Below are positions 33,988 through 43,312 of a stretch of 64,000 bases of DNA, one piece after another; positions within the stretch are counted from its first letter, which is position 1, and each line of letters starts with the position of its first letter. Location of the stretch: contig CM043942.1 of NCBI GenBank assembly GCA_014529385.2, positions 111,627,641-111,691,640 of the forward strand, written 5' to 3'. The notes under the pieces are model-generated. The model did not search any database. It worked only from the letters and a program-made list of their open reading frames with translations, and was not told the DNA's origin. The DNA comes from Adiantum capillus-veneris (lineage: Eukaryota > Streptophyta > Polypodiopsida > Polypodiales > Pteridaceae). The translations under genes were made by a program, and so were the position numbers.

Positions 33988-34021
<34 letters not shown>

Positions 34022-36394
34022 TGCTCGGGCTGCTTTGAAGTGTATCGTTAATGATCAAGCAAACATAAATTTATATATGTAAGAAAGAGAGAGAAGGGGG
34101 AAGGGGGTGCTTGTTGCACTACTGCCTTCTTACAAATCTGTCATGACCAATCAAAGTGAGATTAGTATTTGTTCAACATAGACTGAGTAAACTACACCAC
34201 AACACATCACAAGAAAAAAGCCACCCCAATCACTGTCTTAAGGCCAGGGGAGTCCTCTCCACCCTGTCGCCCTCTTACAGCATGTGGGATTTATGGCTAA
34301 ATTGATAACAATACCCAGAGACAAGCTATCAAAAACTTAAATAAAACACCAAGACACTTACACATCATTATTCTCCATGACTTCACGTTGGAAGGGAGAC
34401 AAGGTATCCATGCTTAGTCCAAATTCACCCTCCTTGATTCAGCAAATGTTGGGCTTACACTAGTAGGAGAAATGATAGATTTCCTAGTCTCAATTTAATG
34501 ATCACTCTCTCTTACAATGGCATAGAGTTCCCTTGCTAATCACCCCTAATACAACGCACACATATGCCTAATGCCAATTAGATTCGGCTCAAGAGCTCCT
34601 TCTCAAGAGGTTGAGCTTGGCTTCTCAAGCTACAGCATAGTGCTCTTTCTTCTCCCCTCTTTTGTGCTAGCTACACCCTCCTTGTATAGCAATTTTGAAG
34701 GCTAGGGTTACTCCTCTAACCATGGTCGGGTTAGATTTTCAGCAATTTATCTAATTTCTTTTGCTTGGAATTATCAAGAAGTTGGTGGGGAAAGAGAGAG
34801 GAGAGAAATGGAGGTGATAGGACTTTTCATAGTGGGTTAGTGTTAGTAGAGTTAGTATTAATTTACAAATGGAATTGGATATTTACAATGGGAGTATCCA
34901 TGTAGGATACAAATAAGGAAGAAAAACTCTTAAGCGGTAAGAAAAGGTGGATTTCTTACAAGGTTGATCTCCAAGTGTCTTGAGTAGGGCCAATTTTGAT
35001 GCTTGTTGACGGTCCACTAGCTTTGACGATACATTTTTTCTCGACTCTTGACCTTCCTTGAGAGACAAGGTAATTGAAGCTGAGTAATCAACCACCATGA
35101 TGCTGTCTTTTAAGAGAAGAGGCTGAATTTTGTGGTTTTTTTATAGATATGGGTAATTTGGAGGAGGAAAAATGAGACTAGGTGGTCAAATTTGGAATGG
35201 AATTGTGTGTGGGAGGTATGAGTTCACCATGGTTTCTCTTATTCTTCAAGGTTGAGGAGAAGGTGAGTAGGGTGCAGAGAGGAGTGGTGAGAGAGGTGGG
35301 GATGATGAGTGGAGAAGTGTGTGTGAAAGAGGAAAATGATAAAGTGGAAGAGAGAGTGTGGCTGCATAGCATGGGAAAATTGGGGTCCACTAATAAAATC
35401 ATAGCTCACAGCTCGTAGCTCAAAAAAATATGAAAAAATTTGAGGCAAAACTTCAGCCCACGAGCTACAACGTTTGTTTGTATCACCTTTTCAAATTCGG
35501 AGAGCAAGTGAACTTTAAAAATTCAGCAAAACCGACCGTTTTTTTCCACTGCACAAGGTCCTTGTGGGGTCCTTCTTTGGATGATTCTTTTGAATACCTC
35601 CAAGAGTGAGCCCTCCATAGTGCATGTATGCATGCCACCTACCCTTGACCTTATTTGGTAGGTCTATAATTGAAGATATTGTTGAGATCATGATATAAGT
35701 GAATAGTACAACTAAGAAAATCAAATATTGAGGGGTCTAAAAAATATGTACATGTCAAATATAAATAATATAAGTGGAAAAAATATAAAGGGGTCAAAAG
35801 AAATCTCTCTCATTATGAGGCTACCATAAAAAGATAAATATTTTTGGTGTTCTAATTTAAAAAAAACAAAACAAAATAGATGTAGGAAGGGAAAAATCAC
35901 AATAGTGAAAAAATATACACATAAATAAAACTAGTTTTTTTGGATTTTTGTTGGGGTGGAGTTACACCAAATATAAGAGAAGCTTACATGAAAATATTTC
36001 TATATGGAATAAAGAGTATGAAAAATGGTAAGAAAAATTGTGGTAATGGTGAGGCAATGTACAGAGCATAAATAACACACACTTAGGTAGAAATATTTAA
36101 ATAAATACCAAAATAATTATGAAAAAATCTTTTATTTAGGCCCTATATACAAAGAAATATTTACATATGCATGGGCCATAATATACTTATATTTTTTTAT
36201 TTTTTTGGCTCAACTAGCCCAATGACTAGCTAATTGAGGGTTTTTTATTTCAGTAAGGAGCTATGGGAAAAGTCCCCTAACTCACACGCACCTATATACA
36301 GTGAAAGGGTGAGGGTAACTACAGTGTTTGAGTGATTTGATAGGGTGAGATAACTCACTATGGCAATTACAGAGAGCCGAAAAAACGGCTATCA
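33729..36394 (-). mobile_element. Element B 3' LTR
   Basis: 2,666 bp, from TGAAGCGG to GGCTATCA. It has a (GA)n run near 33992-34018, a mutated TATA (TATACAAGG on minus near 34690) and a terminal hairpin AGCCG-A6-CGGCT at 36376-36391. Short open frames inside (35182-35418 and others) recur in the other LTR by duplication only. Confidence 0.95.
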
Positions 36395-36412
36395 TTAGCC
36401 CTCCCCCAGGAT
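36395..36412 (-). promoter_or_regulatory. Element B polypurine tract
   Basis: Minus strand CTGGGGGAGGGCTAA immediately before the LTR start TGATAGCC. It would prime plus-strand synthesis. Confidence 0.8.
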
Positions 36413-36422
36413 GATGGTATAT

Positions 36423-38467
36423 TCATGTACCATCATAAAGAATCTTTTCCAAAGAGAGTGCTTCAGAGTCCTTGACAAGATCTTCATTGGTTGGCCCCTT
36501 GGAATTTTGGTTTGTGTTACACTCATGCTTCATGGAACAATACTTACATGGGATAGTTGCCTTTTGCTCTGGTAGATCCTTTGGTAGAAGGCGACTCAAG
36601 TAAAGCTTCAAGCGATAGCCGTTTACCTTCCTGGAGTGCTCTTTCCCATTTAAGTCCATAAGTTGAAAGCCTTCTTGACTATGTATGGCCCTTGCCATCT
36701 AGTTTCAAACTTGGCATCAAAACGATTGTCAAGTCGATTGTCATACCTTAGCACAAGATCTCCGTCATTGATGCCTTTGTCCTTCAGTTCCTTGTCAAGC
36801 TTCTCCTTTGTCTGTGTGGCTTTCCTCTTATAGCACTCGTATGCTGCTTCTCTTTTCCACTCAAGCTCAGCTAAGGTAAGAAGTCGATCCATCCATGCTT
36901 CTTGATCATCTTGTGCTGATTTTCCATGAAGTCGCATTGTTGGAATGTTTAGCTCAATTGGCTGTAAAGCCTCTTGACCATAGACCAAGTGAAATGGTGT
37001 GAACTCCGTGGCTTCCCTATATGTGGTTCGATACGCCCACAAGGCACCATCCAAGAAGTCATCCCACAACTTTGTCTTGTTTTTCACCATCTTTCTAATG
37101 ATGCCTGCAATGACACCATTAGCTTTTTCTACCAAACCATTTGATTGGGGATAGTAGGGTGTACTGTGACGATGTAGAATGCGAAGTTCTTCACAGACTT
37201 CTGTGAGCAATCCCTTTCTAAACCCTGGACCATTATCAGAAACAATCTCCAAAGGTGTGCCAAATCTACAACAAATGTGAGTGTAGACGAATTTGCTCAC
37301 TGTCTTCTCATTTACCTTTGCCACACTTTGTGCTTCCACCCACCTAGTCATATAGTCTACAGCCACTAGAATGTAGAGTTTACCATTTTTTGTCCTAGGC
37401 AGAGGACCCATAGCATCAATGCCCCACTTTTCAAAGGGTCCATTTGCAAGCACAATTTGCCTTGGACCATAAATCAATCTTCTATTCCCATTTACCTGAC
37501 AATTGTGACAACTTTTACACGAATGTTGGACATCCACATGCAGACTTGGCCAAACATACCCCGCAAGCAAAATCTTCTTCACAGTTGATTCTTGGGCAAA
37601 ATGACCACCACGTTCCTCTTCATGCAAACCTTTTAGAATGGCTGTAATTTCCTCGATAGTTGGTACTCTTCTGCACACTTGATCCTTCCCTCTTTGATAG
37701 AGGGAGCCTTCTAGGAAGAGATAGAAACTTGCCTTCTTCATGAGTCTCCTCTTCTGAGCCTTCGTGAAGTCTTGTGGAAACTCACCCTCCAAAATGTAGC
37801 CAATAATGGGAGCCAATGACTCCAATCCCTGGTATCTCGGTTGCTTGATAGCTGCTGCCACCATGATGACCTGCACTTCTCTCTCAACACATGTAACTGC
37901 TTGTTCTGCAAGTAAATCGGCATCTTCATTTTGTTTCCTCGGAATATGATATAGTTGCACTTCTTCAAACTGATTAAACATCCTACGAATGGCATGAACT
38001 TTTGTCCTTAAGCTTTCATTCTTGCATGCCCAAATGCCTAAAATCTGTTTAACAATGACAAGTGCATCTCCCTTTACCATGAGACGTTTTATCCCTTGGC
38101 CAATGCACATCTTCAAACCATGAAGTAGTGTGTCGTATTCTGCTTCATTGTTGCTAGTTGAACCTGGTAGATTGACCTTCTCTTTCATGACCACCTCTCC
38201 ACTTGGGTTGAGCAACACTAGCCCTCCCCCTGCTTTCAGTGTGTCTCGTCGAAAAGCTCCATCAAAGAACAAGGTAAAAGCATTGGGAATACTTTTTGGT
38301 GGTGGCAATGGTAGGGTCTTTACTTGAGGCACCTTAATTTCCTTCTCATGTACCCTATAAGTGAGAATCCCTGCCAATTGTGCACGCACACTATCTTCTA
38401 CCTTGAAAGAGTATTGGAACTCTTGCAACGCCATAATCCACTTTGAGATCCTAGTACTAAGATTCAT
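36423..38467 (-). pseudogene. Element B archaeal-type RNase H plus integrase
   Basis: A 605-codon frame (36650-38467). It starts in the end of RNase H (LSTRISKWIMALQEF). The second RNase H has D69 (FFDGA), E110 (NNEAEY), D134 (KGDAL) and D184 (EDADLLA), the complete acidic set. Integrase follows: H282 and H289 with C320 and C323 (H2C2), then D351 (GIDAMG), D411 (VSDNGP) and E447 (GLVEKANG), exact DD35E spacing. The C-terminus (YDNRLDNRFDAKFETRWQGPY) is cut by a frame change near 36690; the tail continues at 36423-36698 (GFQLMDLNGKEHSRKVNGYR). No chromodomain. Catalytic residues look intact, but the frame starts out of phase with RT, so it is scored as broken. The RNase H removes tRNA or template RNA; integrase inserts the cDNA. 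Confidence 0.9.
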
Positions 38468-39584
38468 TTGAGATTACAAAAGGTTTTGGTAGCAGGTAGG
38501 ATCTAAACTTTCTCACCGCAAACATGAGAGAAAGCATCATGAGTTCTGCTTTTGTGTAGTCTCTCTCCAAAGCATTCATGACCCTACTAGGAAAGTAGAT
38601 GGGTCGCATCCTTGTACTGTGGGGATCTTGTTGTAGCAACACAGCACCAATTGTTTCTTTCCCAGCACTAGAGCTAACAAAGAATGTGTACTCCCAACAA
38701 GGAGGCATGAGTGTTGGTAGCTTTGACAAAATGGCTTTAATGTTACAAAAGTACTCTTCAAGCTCATCAGACCATGAAAATTCTACTTGTTGTGTCAACT
38801 TTTGCAAAGGGTGAAATAACTCCGAGGCTAAGTGAATGAAGCGTGACATATACTTCACCTTTTGAATGAATGAGATGACCTCCTTAAGACTCTTGGGTGA
38901 TGGTAGCTCAATAAGAGCCTTTGCCTTTGAAGGATCCACTTCAATGCCTTTGTAAGAAACTTTATGACCAAGCAAGATTACTTCATCCTCACCTATATGG
39001 CACTTGTCGGGGTTGAGTTGACCTCCCATGTCGTAGAGCTTCTTTAAACCTTCTTCTACCCTTTGTAGATGCAATGATTTTGAGCTATAAATACAGAAAT
39101 CATCAATGAACACCCTAATTGACTTTCCAAAGAATGCTTGAAACACCACATTCATGAAACGTTGGAATGTTGCAGGAGCATTTGTCAGACCAAATGGCAT
39201 GACTCTTAAAGCATAACAACCCCAAGGAGTGATAAAGGTTGTTTTCAATTGATCCTCCAATGAAATCCCTATTTGAAAGTAACCTGAGTAACCATCGCAC
39301 ACAGTGTACTTCTCATGACCAGCTACCTCATTTAGTATCTCATCCTGGAATGGGAGGGGAAAGTGATCTCTTTTTGTTGCCTCATTGAGGGGACGGTGAT
39401 CCACACACACCCTCCACTTGCCATTTTTCTTAGGAGTGACAACAACAGGAGAGACCCACTCTGAATTCTCCACTGGATAAATGAAACCTGCTGCTAGAAG
39501 CTTTCTTACCTCCTTGAGTAGAGCCTGTTCCTTTATAACTCCTAGCCTTCGTAGCTTCTGAGCTTTAGGTGTGGCCTCACGCTT
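38457..39584 (-). pseudogene. Element B reverse transcriptase and RNase H
   Basis: The open part (38457-39473) shows the RT motifs in order: SEWVSPVVVTPKKNGKWRVC, VDHRPLNEAT, the motif A region [27 protein letters not shown], and the active site VFIDDFCIYS; then GHKVSYKGIEVDPSKAKA. RNase H starts with FVSSSAGKETIGAVLLQQ, where the usual first Asp is Ser, a likely inactivating change. Upstream, the same frame extends to 39584 and meets a TGA that separates it from the protease ORF (CGA to TGA would explain it). At the 3' end a deletion with a frame change near 38460 removes the last RNase H motif before LSTRISKW. Confidence 0.9.
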
Positions 39585-40835
39585 TCACTCAATCTTGTGT
39601 TGAACAACATCTACCCCACACACGTCAGTGTAGTCTTTAGCAAAAAGCCTAGGAAACTTCCTTAGCACACATTTGAACTCCTCTCTTTCATCCTTTGTAA
39701 GTGTTGTTGATAGCATACCTTCCAGCATCCCTTCATCTTGAACACCTTCGTTCTCTTGACGACCTACCTCCTCCAAGCCTTGACAAGAGGTCTCTTGGTT
39801 GCTTGGCTTAAACCTTACCCCCATGACTTCGATGGAAGACTCCTCTTCAGTAATGCTGCCGCTACTTTCTTCTTCTGAAGTGCTATCGGTCCAACCTTCT
39901 TCCGTCTCACTTTGAGATGATTCTTCATGGAGCTCCTCTTGGCGTTGCTCCTTCATGTCAAAGACAACCTTCTTATGATTGTTATTCCTGAAAATTAATT
40001 TCCCACTCTCCCAATCCTGCAAAGCTCGCATTTTCATTAGCCATGGTCTTCCTAGGATAAATGGATAACCACTTCCCTTGGTCGACATAACATAAAAATC
40101 CACCGCTTTCTTAATGCCAAAGGCCTCTACAAAGACATTTTTACAAATGCCTACACACCTAGCCTTGCTATTGTTTGCCATCTTGACTTTGATTTCAGGT
40201 GTCTCATGGATGTGCATGCCTAGTCTTTGCATGAGTCCCTCTGTCATGATGCAAATTTGTGCACCCCCATCCACTAGACCTTTCCTAACCAATCTTCCTT
40301 TGATGTAACAGTCTAGCACTGGTGTAATGTCCTCATTCATTTCAGCTTGTGCAATTTTTACAACAGGCACACTCTCTTTTACCTTTCTCCTAGTGCTAAC
40401 TGCCCTTGTTAAATCCCTCCTAACTTGTGGACATAATGCAAGAAATTGAGGCCATGAAATATCAGGACCCTTACCTCTCATGTCTTCCAACAAGTTGTAC
40501 AGAACCATACCATGTCCAAGAGGGAAGTCTTGGAGGTTGATACGACGTCGAGTCCTCTTGGTTTTCTTGGTTTCCTTTGCCTCCTTGCCTTTTCCATGGT
40601 CACTCTGTGATGTGACTCCTTCTTTCTCTTTACCTTTTCCTCGGCCACGCTTAATGCCATTGGCTTCCATGTCAACCTCATTTGAATTTGTCACCTCTAC
40701 CACATGCACATTTGGATCTGGCAAAGGTGGAACTCCTTCTACGCCTTGTGGAGGTGGTCTTGGTCCATTTGGCCTTTGTAGAAGCCTTGGTTGTTGACCA
40801 GCTCCTTCTCCTTCATTCATCACTGGGTAATTCAA
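39585..40835 (-). pseudogene. Element B protease region of the polyprotein
   Basis: A 416-codon frame. A basic, K/R-rich stretch (KGKEAKETKKTKRTRRRIN) precedes ISWPQFLALCPQVRRDLTRA, a linker conserved in plant Tat polyproteins. The retropepsin site is LVDGGAQICIM (usual D-S/T-G-A, here D-G-G-A), with FILGRPWLMKM downstream. A long acidic Ser/Glu tract follows (SQSETEEGWTDSTSEEESS), then the RT lead-in FPRLFAKDYTDVCGVDVVQH, ending at a TGA in frame with RT. It would cleave Gag-Pol. The altered catalytic triplet makes activity doubtful. Confidence 0.85.
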
Positions 40836-41644
40836 GTTAGGTCTCCCTGGCTCTCCACAGGGCCAAGGACATTATACATCCCATGTCCAGACTCTCCGCA
40901 ATTCCAACATTGCAAGATTCTCCTAGTTCGTGGCTCTCTCTCTTCTGACTTCTTTGCTTGTCGCTTTGGACCTACAGCTTGTGCAAGGTGAATTGACAGG
41001 CTGCTTAAAGATTCATTTAACTTCTCAATCACTTCAGCCGTTACCTCAGGAAGCTCCCTAGATGTTGATGCTTGTGACTTACCTTTGGGTCTAAGACCTT
41101 CTATTGGAACCTCTCCCCTTAAGCACTTGAGTTTCCTATACTTCTCAGCAGCCCTAGTTTCAGCTGCATCAAAAGTAGCAGGTGCACCCGCCTCAACTTT
41201 TACCTTAAGGTCAGGAAAGAGTCCGGCTATGAACCTCTCCTTCTTTAAAAATTCTGCACCATCACCAGGGTTAGCAACATTTCGTATCCATAGAGCCCAA
41301 AGACGTAGAAACTCTTGCTTGTACAAGTAGTAGTCATCTAAGTCTTTTTGCTTATGAGAAACAATGTCTTGCCATAGTTTTTGAGTGTTTTGGGGATCAA
41401 AGAATTATATCTTAAAACGATTCAAAACTTCTGTGTAATTCCCTTTAACTTCCTCAGGCAAAGAGTCAAACCAAGTGATAGCATCTTTCCTAAGGACCAC
41501 CTCAAACATTTCTACACGTTCTTGATCGGTTACTATCCTCTTGATACGGCAAGACATCTTGAAATTTGCTAAAAATAATTCTGCATCCTCTCCAGGCTCT
41601 CCAAAGAAAAGAGGATATCCAGATATTTGGCGTTGGCTCTCCAT
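40832..41644 (-). pseudogene. Element B gag
   Basis: N-terminal part 41405-41644 (from ATG 41644) with the capsid-like LFFGEPGEDAELFLANFKM and VVLRKDAITWFDSLPEEV. After a short interruption the 40832-41326 frame continues with FLRLWALWIRNVANPGDG, FIAGLFPDLKVKVEAGAPAT and a knuckle CWNCGESGHGMYNV, in which the fourth ligand Cys is Val. The gag resembles that of element F. The interruption at about 41330-41400 and the damaged knuckle make it non-functional. Confidence 0.85.
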
Positions 41645-41693
41645 TATTATGAAAGATTACAACACGAGTTACAATAAGGGATACAATAGAGAT

Positions 41694-42152
41694 TTAGAAC
41701 CACTCGCCTGCAAATGAAGAAGTAAGAAAATACCAATCTAGGTTTTCTTCTTCAGCTATCCAAGCTTCAATGAGGTCTCGATTTGTTTGATCAAAACAAA
41801 AAGGTAGACTATTGATCAGCTCTAAGAAGGGTTGAAATTCTTCAAAGCTAAGGCGATAAACAGAAATCTCTAGAACTTCATTTTCTGGATCCAAAAGAGC
41901 AACCACGTCCCAAGTGATAAATTGCACTTGCTCTACAATTCCCAATGCACAAGCGGTTTGTATAAAAACTAGATCTTCATGCTCGTCGAAGGCCGTGAGA
42001 AAGTAGCAATTGACTAGGAGCTCCTTTCCTTCGAGTTCCACGCAGTCGGAGTGAGGCAACCTTCTCACAATTTCATAAAGAACATCCTCATCAAGTCCAA
42101 TCAAGTTTGCAAGATTTAAAGACTCCACTTGTGCTACAAAATTCCTGGACAA
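41694..42152 (-). CDS. Element B leader ORF 2b, F-box-like, paralogue of 2a
   Basis: Unrecognised 152-codon open frame between PBS and gag, ending 50 bp before the gag ATG. It aligns along its whole length with the ORF at 42199-42744: DVLYEIVRRLPHSDCVELE against IELQEQVVRRLPHNKRVVKL; VFIQTACALGIVEQVQF against TFIQLVCALRLVNRVKF; YRLSFEEFQPFLELINSLPF against HRLTFGEFFPHLRLINSLPF. The LxxxxLxEIVRRLPH opening resembles an F-box, which would recruit an SCF ubiquitin ligase; this is a visual resemblance only. It is acidic. No ATG exists in this frame (a TGA lies upstream; the first candidate is TTG), so expression would need splicing or non-AUG initiation, or it is a relic. Confidence 0.5.
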   Translation of the reverse strand: MSRNFVAQVESLNLANLIGLDEDVLYEIVRRLPHSDCVELEGKELLVNCYFLTAFDEHEDLVFIQTACALGIVEQVQFITWDVVALLDPENEVLEISVYRLSFEEFQPFLELINSLPFCFDQTNRDLIEAWIAEEENLDWYFLTSSFAGEWF

Positions 42153-42198
42153 AAACTCCTTAGGATTATGGTTAAATCATTCAAAAGCATAAAGAGAT

Positions 42199-42744
42199 TT
42201 ACAATGTCTCTATGAACAAAGTGTCATAAAAAGTACAGAAGGATGAGAATTTATACAAATTTGCAATCTTCTCTATGCTCTCTTTATTAAGACAAGCTCT
42301 GAATAGCTCCCTATCTCCTTTGTTGAAAGCGAAAGGAAGACTATTAATAAGACGCAAATGAGGGAAAAATTCACCAAATGTGAGTCTATGAAGCATGAAC
42401 TCTGGCCGCAAGTTTCCTGAAGAGTCTTCCTCAATGGTGAAATGCACTCGCCAAATGCCAAATTTCACTCTATTTACCAATCTTAGGGCACACACTAGTT
42501 GGATGAATGTGCGGTCTTCCTTAGTGCCCAACAACAAGAGGAAAATGGAATCCACGCGTAGGACCTTTCGTCTTAACTTCACCACCCTCTTGTTATGAGG
42601 GAGACGCCTTACTACTTGCTCCTGCAACTCAATTGGTAATAGAGCTAGATCTCTAAGGATTGAACTTTCACTGCACACACATTCCCTGTTAGAACAAATG
42701 ATCTTTTTTTGTTTCTTGTAACAACTTGGACAAAGAAAAAACAA
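42199..42744 (-). CDS. Element B leader ORF 2a, Cys-rich start and F-box-like motif
   Basis: Unrecognised 181-codon frame. It begins with a Cys cluster, CPSCYKKQKKIICSNREC, that could bind zinc, then LLPIELQEQVVRRLPHNKR (F-box-like), and LTFGEFFPHLRLINSLPFAF shared with ORF 2b. Both frames lie in tandem in the long leader of B, after another tandem pair (42779-43231). No ATG precedes the Cys cluster in frame; a TAG is found just upstream. Alternatives: a captured host gene fragment duplicated inside the element, or an extended gag domain. Conservation of two diverged copies without internal stops argues for past coding constraint. Confidence 0.5.
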   Translation of the reverse strand: MFFLCPSCYKKQKKIICSNRECVCSESSILRDLALLPIELQEQVVRRLPHNKRVVKLRRKVLRVDSIFLLLLGTKEDRTFIQLVCALRLVNRVKFGIWRVHFTIEEDSSGNLRPEFMLHRLTFGEFFPHLRLINSLPFAFNKGDRELFRACLNKESIEKIANLYKFSSFCTFYDTLFIETL

Positions 42745-42778
42745 ACATACACACTATTTTGCCGGGCTACACTTCATT

Positions 42779-43231
42779 TTAAAATAAAATGAACACATGT
42801 ACATCAAAAGAAGTGTGGTAGTTGATGAGAGGTAGAATGACAGGGTTTGGTGATGCAAGAATTTCTCCTACTCTTTGGGCACCAAACATGAACACCATTC
42901 GTTGTTGGAAATGGATCTTTCTACTAATTGCAACGTTTATTCTAATGTGTGGAGTAAAATGAAAGGGAAAAACCTCTATTCCTGGGCCATTATCCATGGC
43001 CTATGCATGTCCAAATGCTTAAAATAACACAAAAATATAGACGTCCAAGCTAATATTGTACCTAATGAGAGGCAAAATAAAAGGATTTACCGAAGTGTTT
43101 ATCTCGGCTAACCTAAGAGGACGTAAAATCCTATGAATTACCCGTTGAAATTGCAACTTAGTACTAACAATTATGTGTATCTTTTGCCTTGCAATGGGAA
43201 TGAAAGGATCATACAAACTCTCGTGATTCAT
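42779..43231 (-). CDS. Element B leader ORFs 1a and 1b, tandem paralogues
   Basis: Two small ATG-started frames, 43019-43231 (70 codons) and 42779-42997 (72 codons), are diverged copies about 234 bp apart: VNPFILPLIRYNISLDVYIF against PNPVILPLINYHTSFDVHVF, both ending in F(V/I)LF and a stop at the same place. No domain is recognised. The first copy contains TATCTCGGCTAACCTAAGAG near 43107, which resembles the palindrome core of the element A leader. They may be peptides or simply a leader repeat that happens to stay open. Confidence 0.4.
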
Positions 43232-43291
43232 GCAAACTACTTGACTATGCTAAAAGTTGATCCTACACAAAAACATACACGAGTTTCCTTG

Positions 43292-43309
43292 TCCTCAGTG
43301 GGGGCACCA
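43292..43309 (-). promoter_or_regulatory. Element B primer binding site
   Basis: Minus strand TGGTGCCCCCACTGAGGA, 3 nt from the LTR. Shared with element F except for one base. The tRNA is not identified; it does not match the Asp or Met sites seen in the other elements. Confidence 0.7.
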
Positions 43310-43312
43310 ATT

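Noticed and set aside
35182-35448. Identical small ORFs in both element B LTRs (also 44761-45027)
   Set aside because: Identity reflects LTR duplication, overlapping frames on both strands are equally open, and no motif is present.
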